Assembly (NCBI GenBank): GCA_017403185.1
Contig: JAFQON010000007.1
Coordinates: 1-64,000 of the forward strand
Direction: 5' to 3'
Origin: Clostridia bacterium
GTDB lineage: Bacteria; Bacillota; Clostridia; Oscillospirales; Acutalibacteraceae
DNA length: 64,000 nucleotides
Shown here piece by piece: positions 8,505 to 15,685 of this stretch. The translations under genes were made by a program, and so were the position numbers. Positions within the stretch are counted from its first letter, which is position 1. Every line of letters begins with the position of its first letter. The notes beneath the pieces are model-generated. The model made no database searches, was not told the origin of the DNA, and was given only the letters and a program-made list of their open reading frames with translations.

Positions 8505-9992
8505 TCAAAAAATCTTTTCACTTAAAATATGGGGAGCGATTAGTTCCATGCGCATTGCTCCCGAACCTTTAATGTAAATTGCGGTGTTTTCATCGACACC
8601 TATTTCAAATAAGGTTTCCAATATATCTTCGTATTCATAAAAAGAATGGATATTTTGGGGAATAACATTATGTACATTTGTTGCAATATAAAAAGCAGCT
8701 TCGCCTAATGTTATCAAGTGGGAAATATCACAATTAGTAGAAATGTATTCTCCAACTCGTTTGTGTTCGCTTTCAGTATGAACGCCAAGTTCCATCATAG
8801 AGCCTAAAATTACGATCTTTTTTTTGTGGCTTAATGAGGAAAAATATTCTAACCCGTTTTTAATAGAAGAGTAGTTGGCGTTATAAGAGTCTAATAATAT
8901 AAACGAATTGTTAATCCCTTTAAAACCTTGAAATCTACCAAGAGGTGATTTGATTTTTGAAATTCCTTTTAGAATATCATCATATTCATAATTACATTCT
9001 TTAGCGAAGTAAAGTGAGAAAAGCAGTGCATATATTGTGCCTTTGCTTGGAGAGCTTATTGTGAAATTTCCATAATCTTTTTTTGAGATATTTAGATTGA
9101 AATTTAATAAATTATAATCGCCAACAGCAGAAATGTTACTAACGACTATATCTGACCAATTATAATTAATTCCAATCGAATAGATTTTGTCATTGTTTAT
9201 GCTTCTGCTCCAATTGATCAAATTTTCGTCGTCCCCATTAATTATGCACTTTCCGTTTTTATTCATAAAATCGTATATTTGAGTTTTTTCTTTTATAATT
9301 GATTCTGTACTGTTGAATCTACTGTAATGCGATAGATTTATTGCTGTTATTATTGAGTAGTCTGGCTGTGCTATATTGCAGAAGTTTTTTATCTGGTTTT
9401 CTGCATCTAATTGCATTTCTACAATTAAAAAATCGTCATCTATGCAAAGGTTTTGAATAATGTCTATACACATACCTAAAACAGAATTTCTTATTCGATG
9501 TATTCTTTTCACTCGGTACTTTACTGACAAAAAGTTATATAAAGCTATTGTGGTAGTTGTTTTTCCTGTGCTTCCTGTTATGGCGATTACTTTTGCTTTT
9601 GATTTACTTAAATATTTTTTGGTAATATCAATAATTAATTGAAGGCAGTCATCGACTAAAATGAAACGAGTAGATTGGTTTTGGCGTATGTGTTTTATGT
9701 CATCGACAATAATTATTGAAGCATTGTTTTTAATGGCTAAATCAATCTTATCCATAGTATTGATGTTTCCGCCCAATCCAAAAACGCTGTCTTCATTGTT
9801 TGTAAAACCTAACCCTCCATCGGTTTTTGAATATTTTGTGCTATCAATAGAAATAAAGACAGATCCATTATTTACTCTTTCAGCAAAAATACAAAAACGG
9901 AGTTCGTTCATATTTAATAACCATTGATATTGTTTTTTGTTTGTGCTCAAAAGATCATACAGTTCTAATCCAGAAATAAATATTCTATTCAC
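8505..9992 (-). CDS. MurF-like Mur ligase
   Basis: The start is the GTG at 9992, eight bases after AAGGAGG; a longer TTG frame has no such site. The 495 residues follow the MurF plan. They show P-loop GSTGKTTT (140-147), SRFNSTESIIKEKTQIY (224-240), INGDDENL, GRFQGFKG (352-359), DSYNANYSS (368-376) and GSMMELG (397-403). MurF joins D-Ala-D-Ala to UDP-MurNAc-tripeptide. Here the loop that usually carries His/Asn before the third region reads SKGTIYALL, so it has diverged. Its operon contains no other wall gene but a two-TM protein and a STAND NTPase. It may add a peptide to another acceptor, or be an altered wall enzyme. The ligase family is sure, the substrate is not. Confidence 0.8.
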   Translation of the reverse strand: MNRIFISGLELYDLLSTNKKQYQWLLNMNELRFCIFAERVNNGSVFISIDSTKYSKTDGGLGFTNNEDSVFGLGGNINTMDKIDLAIKNNASIIIVDDIKHIRQNQSTRFILVDDCLQLIIDITKKYLSKSKAKVIAITGSTGKTTTTIALYNFLSVKYRVKRIHRIRNSVLGMCIDIIQNLCIDDDFLIVEMQLDAENQIKNFCNIAQPDYSIITAINLSHYSRFNSTESIIKEKTQIYDFMNKNGKCIINGDDENLINWSRSINNDKIYSIGINYNWSDIVVSNISAVGDYNLLNFNLNISKKDYGNFTISSPSKGTIYALLFSLYFAKECNYEYDDILKGISKIKSPLGRFQGFKGINNSFILLDSYNANYSSIKNGLEYFSSLSHKKKIVILGSMMELGVHTESEHKRVGEYISTNCDISHLITLGEAAFYIATNVHNVIPQNIHSFYEYEDILETLFEIGVDENTAIYIKGSGAMRMELIAPHILSEKIF

Positions 9993-10150
9993 ATTTTTAA
10001 CCTCCTTAAAAATTAATCTATATATATATGACAAAAATCGCGAAATGTTACGCAAAAATTTTTAGAAAATTGCTTGTTTTCTTTAGTTTCTCTGTTTTAG
10101 ACAAAATTCGACATTACAATTTGTACACAATCACAATGAATTAAACGCAG

Positions 10151-10187
10151 AAAAGCACCGCCGTACGCAATTATACGGTGGTGCTTT
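10151..10187 (-). terminator. Terminator of the 11264-10204 operon
   Basis: A long imperfect stem (AAAGCACC...TACGG with one G-T mismatch) lies 17 bases beyond the stop of the 10204 gene. It ends the transcript before the MurF-like operon. The 150 bases between it and the ligase start hold no gene; the ligase promoter must lie there, but I cannot assign boxes with confidence. Confidence 0.7.
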
Positions 10188-10203
10188 ATTATTACCTGTT
10201 ATT

Positions 10204-10776
10204 TTATTCGTATATATACCCCTCAATAGGATGAATGGTAATTACATCGCCGGTATTTATATCTTTAAAAACTTTGGCAATGGCAAACGAACGACGGTCT
10301 AATTGTTTTTCTATCAGCAAAGCCACTTCATAAACCAAAAGACATTCATCAAGTTTTTCAAACTCACGGATGCCATCAGTCATCTCATAACCGCATTCGC
10401 AGCAATCGCTTTTTTCTATATATCCGAAAGCATATTTCTGATAAACGAGATTGAACTCAAACGACAAGATTATATCTTTGTATGTTTCAAGAAAGCATAT
10501 AGATTCATCAACATCGAAAGTTCTGTCGAGAGCAACGAATACGGAGTTTACGGTTGCATTTTCATCGGGTTTCTGTATAGTTTTATATACCTGGATATGA
10601 CCCCAATAAGCTTTTAAATCATCCTTAAACTGTTCGGGGCAACCGTCTGCCGTGTATTCAATCTGAATGCCAATGGTCATATTTTCAGTATTCGTATTAT
10701 CCATAAGCTGTTTTAAATCTTTTAATTTATCTATAAAGAAACTCCGTGTGTCAGAATCTTGTTTTGCCTTGCTCAT
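10204..10776 (-). CDS. Hypothetical protein, coupled to upstream gene
   Basis: The ATG at 10776 follows GGGGAGG, giving 190 residues. I do not recognise the family. The sequence is acidic, with no signal peptide or membrane segment. It contains a CCECGYE cysteine cluster that might bind metal. The start codon overlaps the stop of the preceding gene in ATGA, so the two proteins are made in fixed ratio and may interact. A strong terminator follows. Confidence 0.6.
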   Translation of the reverse strand: MSKAKQDSDTRSFFIDKLKDLKQLMDNTNTENMTIGIQIEYTADGCPEQFKDDLKAYWGHIQVYKTIQKPDENATVNSVFVALDRTFDVDESICFLETYKDIILSFEFNLVYQKYAFGYIEKSDCCECGYEMTDGIREFEKLDECLLVYEVALLIEKQLDRRSFAIAKVFKDINTGDVITIHPIEGYIYE

Positions 10777-11264
10777 CTTACCAACCCTCCCCAGAGGCGA
10801 GAACAAACGGGAATGGATTTATCTTTGATTGAATTATCGTAAAGAACCAAGATAAGATCTATGTTTCTGTTTTCTTTTTGCGTTGAAGATAATTTCTTTA
10901 AAGCCGCTTCAGCTTTCTTTTCAGAATCATATTCACCGATAATGTTTTCGTATTTGAAGAGTATTTCGTTTTCATTTCCTTCGGGGTTTTCGGTATAAGC
11001 GATTATGTATTTTCCGACAAGATTTATTTTAGCGGAAAGGTAACATCCGTTTGAGAATGTTAAGTTATGGATAAAAGCAAATTCTTCTTCGCTGAAATAA
11101 CGGATATATAATGTGTAGGGTTTTCTTTCAACAGGCAGATCGGAAATCAAATCCCGATCCATTTCGTAAAACTCAAAGTTATTTGTTTTGAAAAACTCCA
11201 CGAGTAATTTATATTTTTCTTCATCGAGTGTTGCTGCAACGGCAAAGGTATCTTTTAAAAGCAT
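10773..11264 (-). CDS. Hypothetical cytoplasmic protein
   Basis: I chose the ATG at 11264, preceded by GAAAGGA, over a longer frame that runs into a palindromic region. The 163 residues contain no motif I can name: an N-terminal helical MLLKDTFAVAATLDEEKY, then mixed alpha/beta with aromatic residues. It is the first gene of a two-gene operon with 10204-10776. No signal peptide or TM segment is seen. Confidence 0.55.
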   Translation of the reverse strand: MLLKDTFAVAATLDEEKYKLLVEFFKTNNFEFYEMDRDLISDLPVERKPYTLYIRYFSEEEFAFIHNLTFSNGCYLSAKINLVGKYIIAYTENPEGNENEILFKYENIIGEYDSEKKAEAALKKLSSTQKENRNIDLILVLYDNSIKDKSIPVCSRLWGGLVR

Positions 11265-11304
11265 ATTTTTTATTCCTTTCTGTTCGGTAGTTTTTTTGCA
11301 CAAA

Positions 11305-11335
11305 GAGCGCAGCCGTTGGGATAACGGTTGCGCTC
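11305..11335. repeat. Palindromic hairpin upstream of the hypothetical operon
   Basis: GAGCGCAGCCGTT pairs with AACGGTTGCGCTC (one G-T pair) around a five-base loop. There is no T-run on either strand, so it is not a normal terminator. It lies in the 210-base gap between the secreted protein and the hypothetical operon. Confidence 0.5.
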
Positions 11336-11393
11336 TGAGCACAAGGAGAAAAATGCAATTGTTTGTATTGACAACCCTTTTGAGTGAGGGGTC

Positions 11394-11420
11394 GGGCATC
11401 TCTATGTCCGAAAGATGCCC
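11394..11420. repeat. Second inverted repeat in the same gap
   Basis: GGGCATCT and AGATGCCC form an 8-bp stem with an 11-base loop, 54 bases past the stop of the secreted protein. It could protect the end of that mRNA or be part of a small repeat element together with the hairpin at 11305. Confidence 0.4.
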
Positions 11421-11473
11421 GTTGAGCCTCATAATCAAATGGAGGGTTGAAAAAGTTTATTGTTGCGTGCAGC

Positions 11474-13228
11474 TTATGCTGCAAAAGCGCCTGTGATGAA
11501 AGCTGCTATTTTAGCAAACCAAGAGCAAATCACATCAAATATGTATTTGATGAAAAGCGAGAAATTGAATTTATAGGTTGCTTCAAGTTCAATATCATTG
11601 TCGGGCATAATTGTGCTGATTGATTCAGCGGAGCGCTGTTCATCGGAGAGGGTTATACCTGATTCATTTACCCAGCCTGTAAACTCATAATAAGGCTTTT
11701 CGTGAGCGGGAGCGTTGATTGTAACGGTATCACCATACTTATATGTAACGGGTTCCAGACCAACAACTTTAACATTATGCTGAAGCTTAATGTCATCAGC
11801 AACAGCGGTAACCTTTGTTACTTTATAGGGATCGTTTTCAGCTTCGTTATAAACGATTTCGTAGGTGTAAACGCCGCTCTTATCCTGTTTTACTGCAAAT
11901 GTTTCATTGAACTTAACGCCTTCAATTGTGCCGGATTCTTTACCATCAATGAAGTATTTAACATCAAAATCGCCGTTAAGATGATATGTGTCGCCGCCTT
12001 CGATATAAATCTGCTTGCCGCCTACAACATCTTTTACTTTGAGTTCGAGTTCAAGCTGATTAACAATAACTTTGAATTTGAGTGTTCCGCCTTCAAAGTT
12101 TGAATTATTAACTGATACTTTCACTTCATATTCATGTGAGCCGGGAGTGATGAGCTTGCCATAATCTTCTGTGTCTGAGTAATTGAAAGATGCTGAAACA
12201 TTAAGATATTCCTTGAGATAACCGTTAAGGTCATCGCCAACTTTGTAACCGTAGGGAAGAGTGATTTCGGGAACGATTTCTTCGCCGGATTCATCAACAA
12301 ACTTTACTGTGCCTTTGTTAACTGTTACGGGAATTGTAAATGAATACGGAAGAGCTGCTTCGGGGTCTGCTGGTGTGAAAACTATAGGAAGGTTATGATT
12401 ACCTACTGTAGGAGTAATATCCTTATATACTTCGTCTACGGCAAATGTGCCTTCAACCTCTGTGCCTTCAACTGCTAAAACAGCTTTTCCACCTATAATT
12501 TTTACATCTTTCCATGTAAGTTTGGAATTATATGAAAAATTGGCTATTGTAGGTGTTTCTACAATTGTTGTTTCGGGAATTTCGCCTGCTATACGCACAT
12601 AAACCTGTGCCGTTGTAACTGTATAACCAACAGGTATAAACTTAGCTTCATAATATCCGCTTTCGTTAACAATAGTGTCTGGTTTTGACCACTCCCATGT
12701 TCGTGCTAAAATGTTAGGTTCTTCAGCATTGTATGGGTTTATCATTGTTCCGCCAGTAAGAGTTGAAGTTCTGAGAGTTGCACCAGCTTCAACTTCTGTA
12801 GCAACAATAGGATCGTTTACTTCATCAGCAAAAACAGGTGTTGTTTCAATTACTGTGTAAACGATAACACTTCTCGATTTATTAAAACCAGCATATGTAT
12901 TTTCATCGTCAGGAACAAATTTTATTGTTGCTTTAATATTGCTACCAACAGTAGGAATACCGGCAGGATTTTTGAATTCAAAGTGTCCTGCAACTTGGTT
13001 TCCACTTGCATCTAAAACGATTTCATCGTCATTAATTGTAATAGCTTCTTCAAATGTCTGACCGTAGAAAACTGATTCTTGATTATTGTTATACACATAT
13101 GTTGGCCATTGGGTAACATTAGTGGCTGTAAGCGCAACAGGTTCAGTAGCAAAAACAAGTGGTGCTGAAACAGCAAGCATTAAAACAGCAAGGATAACTG
13201 ACAAGGCTCTGCTAAAAGTTTTTTTCAT
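11474..13228 (-). CDS. Large secreted surface protein with InlB-type C-terminal repeat
   Basis: The 584-residue protein begins with a clear signal peptide (MKKTFSRALSV, a hydrophobic core, cleavage near VFA-TEP). Several Ig-like beta modules of 80-90 residues follow, with recurring forms such as VGSNIKATIKFVPDDENTY and VGNHNLPIVFTPADPEA. Near residue 500 it has a bacterial-repeat/InlB-B type segment (YKYGDTVTINAP, EFTGWVNE). It ends with a hydrophobic tail (IKYIFDVICSWFAKIAAF) that may anchor it or take part in assembly; no LPxTG is present. GAAAGGAATG precedes the ATG. A motif 280 bases upstream matches one before the adjacent ECF sigma gene. An extracellular or adhesive role is inferred. 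Confidence 0.75.
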   Translation of the reverse strand: MKKTFSRALSVILAVLMLAVSAPLVFATEPVALTATNVTQWPTYVYNNNQESVFYGQTFEEAITINDDEIVLDASGNQVAGHFEFKNPAGIPTVGSNIKATIKFVPDDENTYAGFNKSRSVIVYTVIETTPVFADEVNDPIVATEVEAGATLRTSTLTGGTMINPYNAEEPNILARTWEWSKPDTIVNESGYYEAKFIPVGYTVTTAQVYVRIAGEIPETTIVETPTIANFSYNSKLTWKDVKIIGGKAVLAVEGTEVEGTFAVDEVYKDITPTVGNHNLPIVFTPADPEAALPYSFTIPVTVNKGTVKFVDESGEEIVPEITLPYGYKVGDDLNGYLKEYLNVSASFNYSDTEDYGKLITPGSHEYEVKVSVNNSNFEGGTLKFKVIVNQLELELKVKDVVGGKQIYIEGGDTYHLNGDFDVKYFIDGKESGTIEGVKFNETFAVKQDKSGVYTYEIVYNEAENDPYKVTKVTAVADDIKLQHNVKVVGLEPVTYKYGDTVTINAPAHEKPYYEFTGWVNESGITLSDEQRSAESISTIMPDNDIELEATYKFNFSLFIKYIFDVICSWFAKIAAFITGAFAA

Positions 13229-13504
13229 AAAATATCATTCCTTTCGTATTTTCAAAATTCACAAATAAATTTTATTTTATGTTCAGCTAAGGGTCATCGG
13301 GGACTATTTTTCGCGGTTTTGTTTTGGGTGTCATTGCTTTTCTCCTTTTCTTTATTAAGTGCCTTTATGAGTGCAGAATGATGAGTGCAGAACGCAGAAC
13401 GAAAAGTCTCTTTTGCGTGATTTATTATCACGCAATGCATTGGTTAAAGATGAATTCGTCATATAAAAAGCCTTATATTATTAATCTAAGATTCCGACAA
13501 AAAA

Positions 13505-13512
13505 GGTTACAT
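13505..13512 (-). promoter_or_regulatory. Candidate ECF -35 motif upstream of the secreted protein
   Basis: The minus strand reads ATGTAACC inside an A/T-tract context. It is identical over 18 bases to the motif at 15013-15020 before the sigma gene. TGTAAC is a typical ECF -35 element. The distance of about 280 bases to the gene start implies a long 5' untranslated region. Confidence 0.4.
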
Positions 13513-13522
13513 AAAAAAAACA

Positions 13523-13571
13523 AAAAATCCGCACTCTTTTCCTGATTTGGGAACAGATAATGCGGATTTTT
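13523..13571 (-). terminator. Terminator of the sigma/anti-sigma operon
   Basis: AAAAATCCGCA and TGCGGATTTTT form an 11-bp stem 66 bases beyond the anti-sigma stop, with a long loop. The rest of the 13,229-13,637 gap holds the ribosome binding site and candidate promoter of the secreted protein and no gene. Confidence 0.7.
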
Positions 13572-13637
13572 ATATTTAGTGATGTTTTTTAAAGTTCTTT
13601 TGCGAAACAAAAAGACCAAATGAATTTAACTCTGCAC

Positions 13638-14399
13638 TTATTCTTCATATTCTTTCATGTTTGAAACAATGGTTACAATGTCATCGTAGGTTGGGGCTAA
13701 TATTTTATATAATGAATTATCCCAAGTAAAATAACACATTATTTCAGATTCAGGATTAGATATGTAACATTGATAATCACCTATGCTTTGAACAGAAAAA
13801 TCTTTATGTTTTAGAAAGAATTTGTCAGATTCAGGATTTGTATCTACTAAAATTGAATAATTATCTTGATTGTTTGAAACAAAGCTGATTACATTATAGT
13901 TTTCTAAAACATTATATTTTTCATCATATGAATTCATTATCACAATTTTATTGATTTGTATTTTATCAGGCATTTCAGCAGGATACAAAATTTCAAAATC
14001 CGTATTTTCAAAGAAAGATTTGATGTCGATGTATTGCTTATATTCTCCAGTCTTTACTATTGTGTGTCCGTTAAACTCCGTTTTCTCCCCCTCAAACATT
14101 TCGATTATCCTATCGCCAAATTCTTTCAGAATTGCAAGTGAATCATATCCCATTGCCATAGCTACAAAGTTTGCTGCAAGAAGAAGCGATACAGAAATAA
14201 CGGCGGCAATCAAAAGCTTTCTGATTTTGGGAATACGCTTAATCTTTTTATGCCCGGTCTTTTCAGGCTCGGTTGTAACATCATCTTCCTCATTGTCCCA
14301 TTCGGAAAAGATTTTTCTGATTTCGTCAATGTCGGCGGCTTCCATAATGAAATCATCCTTTATATCGCCCATAGCCTCCATAAAAAGTCTGCCGTTCAT
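13638..14399 (-). CDS. Membrane-bound anti-sigma factor
   Basis: This 253-residue protein has an acidic cytoplasmic N-terminus with a DEIRKIFSEWDNEED segment that could bind sigma. A single TM helix (about 62-84, LLIAAVISVSLLLAANFVAMAM) follows. The extracytoplasmic domain of about 165 residues resembles DUF4367/DUF4179-type anti-sigma sensor domains. It overlaps the sigma gene in ATGA, so the two are coupled. It most likely sequesters the sigma factor at the membrane and releases it on an envelope signal. There is no HxxxCxxC zinc motif, so it is not a ZAS-type anti-sigma factor. Confidence 0.75.
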   Translation of the reverse strand: MNGRLFMEAMGDIKDDFIMEAADIDEIRKIFSEWDNEEDDVTTEPEKTGHKKIKRIPKIRKLLIAAVISVSLLLAANFVAMAMGYDSLAILKEFGDRIIEMFEGEKTEFNGHTIVKTGEYKQYIDIKSFFENTDFEILYPAEMPDKIQINKIVIMNSYDEKYNVLENYNVISFVSNNQDNYSILVDTNPESDKFFLKHKDFSVQSIGDYQCYISNPESEIMCYFTWDNSLYKILAPTYDDIVTIVSNMKEYEE

Positions 14400-14956
14400 A
14401 TCTCCACCCCTTTCGTGCCGAGAAATTCCTTGAGTTCATTGCGGATTCGCATAACTCGCACTTTGAGTGCACCCGTTTTGATGCCCGTCATTTCGGAAAT
14501 TTCTTCGTATGTATCCATAAACCAATATCTTCTGATAAAAAGAATGCGGTTTGCCTTGCTGATTGATTCAAGAAATTCGTTGATATAAACCGTCAGCTGC
14601 TTCATTTCAAAGCTTGTTTCGGGCGTTTCGTCTGCTTCAATTTTATAGCCGATTTCGTCAAGACAGACGGCATAGTTACCCGCTCTTTTCTTCGCCGAGT
14701 TATAATCAAAGCGATTGAGCGCACAGTTACGCACAAGTCTGAGAATATAGGACATCAAGGGGTTGGGCTTCTTGGGCGGAATGCTGTTCCACGCTCCGAG
14801 ATATGAATCGTTGACACATTCCTCCGAATCCTCATAGTTGTTGAGAATATTGAACGCCACCTTGAAACACGCCTTGCCGTATTTCTCCGCAACCGCTTCA
14901 ATCGCTTTTTCAGAGCGGGCAAAAAATAATTCGATAATTTTGCTGTCTTCCAACAT
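14396..14956 (-). CDS. ECF RNA polymerase sigma factor
   Basis: The ATG at 14956 lies after GGAGGTG. The 186 residues show region 2 (NNYEDSEECVNDSYLGAWNSIPP, about 43-65) and region 4 (RRYWFMDTYEEISEMTGIKTGALKVRVMRIRNELKEFL). The order sigma then anti-sigma with ATGA overlap is typical. A 5'-ATGTAACC motif 57 bases upstream, shared with the secreted protein gene, suggests autoregulation. The trigger and the wider regulon cannot be read from the sequence. Confidence 0.88.
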   Translation of the reverse strand: MLEDSKIIELFFARSEKAIEAVAEKYGKACFKVAFNILNNYEDSEECVNDSYLGAWNSIPPKKPNPLMSYILRLVRNCALNRFDYNSAKKRAGNYAVCLDEIGYKIEADETPETSFEMKQLTVYINEFLESISKANRILFIRRYWFMDTYEEISEMTGIKTGALKVRVMRIRNELKEFLGTKGVEI

Positions 14957-15012
14957 ATTTACACCTCCGCATATTTTATGCTTTAAATATATACAAAGCA
15001 AAAAAATAAAAA

Positions 15013-15020
15013 GGTTACAT
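15013..15020 (-). promoter_or_regulatory. Candidate ECF -35 motif before the sigma gene
   Basis: ATGTAACC on the minus strand with the same A/T flanks as the copy at 13505-13512. It is 57 bases from the sigma start codon, a normal promoter distance, which supports an autoregulated ECF promoter. Confidence 0.5.
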
Positions 15021-15107
15021 AAAAATTGAAAATTTTTTATTTAATTATATTTCATTGGGTTTGGTAACGTCAAGGTGGAGAAAATGGAAAGATACCGACC
15101 AACTGAA

Positions 15108-15120
15108 TCTTACATACTTT
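15108..15120 (+). repeat. Iteron-like repeat, copy 1
   Basis: TCTTACATACTTT followed by GTATGAAAC. This is the first copy of an element-specific repeat with consensus TTACATACTTT, three bases, TGAAA. It is about 560 bases upstream of the relaxase gene. Confidence 0.7.
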
Positions 15121-15131
15121 GTATGAAACTT

Positions 15132-15174
15132 AGCTACGACTGGAGACGCAGATATCCAAGTCGTAGCTTTTTTC
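15132..15174 (+). terminator. Hairpin with T-run after repeat copy 1
   Basis: AGCTACGACT and AGTCGTAGCT form a perfect 10-bp stem followed by TTTTTTC, the form of an intrinsic terminator. No convincing gene precedes it, so a small RNA or attenuator starting near 15060 is possible. Confidence 0.55.
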
Positions 15175-15214
15175 TATTCTGAACCTCCATTACTTTTTCA
15201 TTCTTGACTCCTAT

Positions 15215-15227
15215 TCTTACATACTTT
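15215..15227 (+). repeat. Iteron-like repeat, copy 2
   Basis: TCTTACATACTTT followed by TATTGAAAA, 107 bases after copy 1. A weaker CGCTTG/CAAGCG hairpin (15245-15267) follows, so the order repeat-then-hairpin occurs twice. Confidence 0.7.
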
Positions 15228-15447
15228 TATTGAAAAAGAAGCTACGCTTGGAGAAATGATTCAAGCGTGTTTCTTATAGCGTTTCAGACATCTTGAATCT
15301 GCGGCAATCTGCAGCCGCAACTAAATTTAAGGAGGAGATTAACCCCATTAATGTGTCAACCTGACAACAGCCCAATACGCCTCTTATATCACCGTCTTAT
15401 AATTCACTTTTTGTTGTCAGCAAAATCATTTAAAGGAGATATGTGTA

Positions 15448-15474
15448 ATGCAAGAAACGCCGCCCCCTCCATGA
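15448..15474 (+). CDS. Eight-residue leader peptide MQETPPPP
   Basis: AAAGGAG (15432-15438) is well placed before ATG CAA GAA ACG and four proline codons, then TGA. Consecutive prolines slow ribosomes, so this looks like a leader that senses translation and controls the structured region and relaxase downstream. The function is inferred; the SD-ATG-Pro4-stop arrangement is plain in the sequence. Confidence 0.5.
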   Translation: MQETPPPP

Positions 15475-15495
15475 CGAATGATCATGGAAAAAAGT

Positions 15496-15625
15496 GCAGG
15501 GAACAGAAATGCTGTTCCCTGTGCTTTCAGTCAAGCAGACAGATATTTTTTAGTCTGCGAATATGTAAATTAACCCTCGCCTCTCAGGGAGCCCGTCCAT
15601 TTTCAGAGAAAATGGTATAACGGGC
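15496..15625 (+). other. Structured leader and candidate oriT before the relaxase
   Basis: Three hairpins occur in 130 bases: GCAGGGAACAG with its complement (15496-15521), GCAGAC/GTCTGC (about 15536-15558), and a two-part stem GCCCGT-CCATTTTC with GAAAATGG-ACGGGC (15591-15625). MobV relaxases usually nick at an inverted repeat just upstream of their own gene. The last stem, 60 bases before the relaxase start, is the best oriT candidate. The hairpins may instead belong to an attenuator driven by the leader peptide. Confidence 0.45.
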
Positions 15626-15685
15626 TACACCAAATTTCGCGAGGCGATAAAACCGTATACAGAAATTTTGAAGAAAGGAGAAATT

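Noticed and set aside
11474-13228. Surface protein as a sortase-anchored adhesin
   Set aside because: No LPxTG-like motif or positively charged tail; it ends with an amphipathic hydrophobic stretch.
15132-15168. The hairpin as an integron attC site
   Set aside because: There is no integron integrase, no GTTRRRY core, and a T-run follows, as in a terminator.
15351-15620. An 89-residue frame upstream of the relaxase
   Set aside because: It runs through the leader peptide and the hairpins, has no protein-like pattern and no match I know. The short MQETPPPP frame with its own SD is the better reading.
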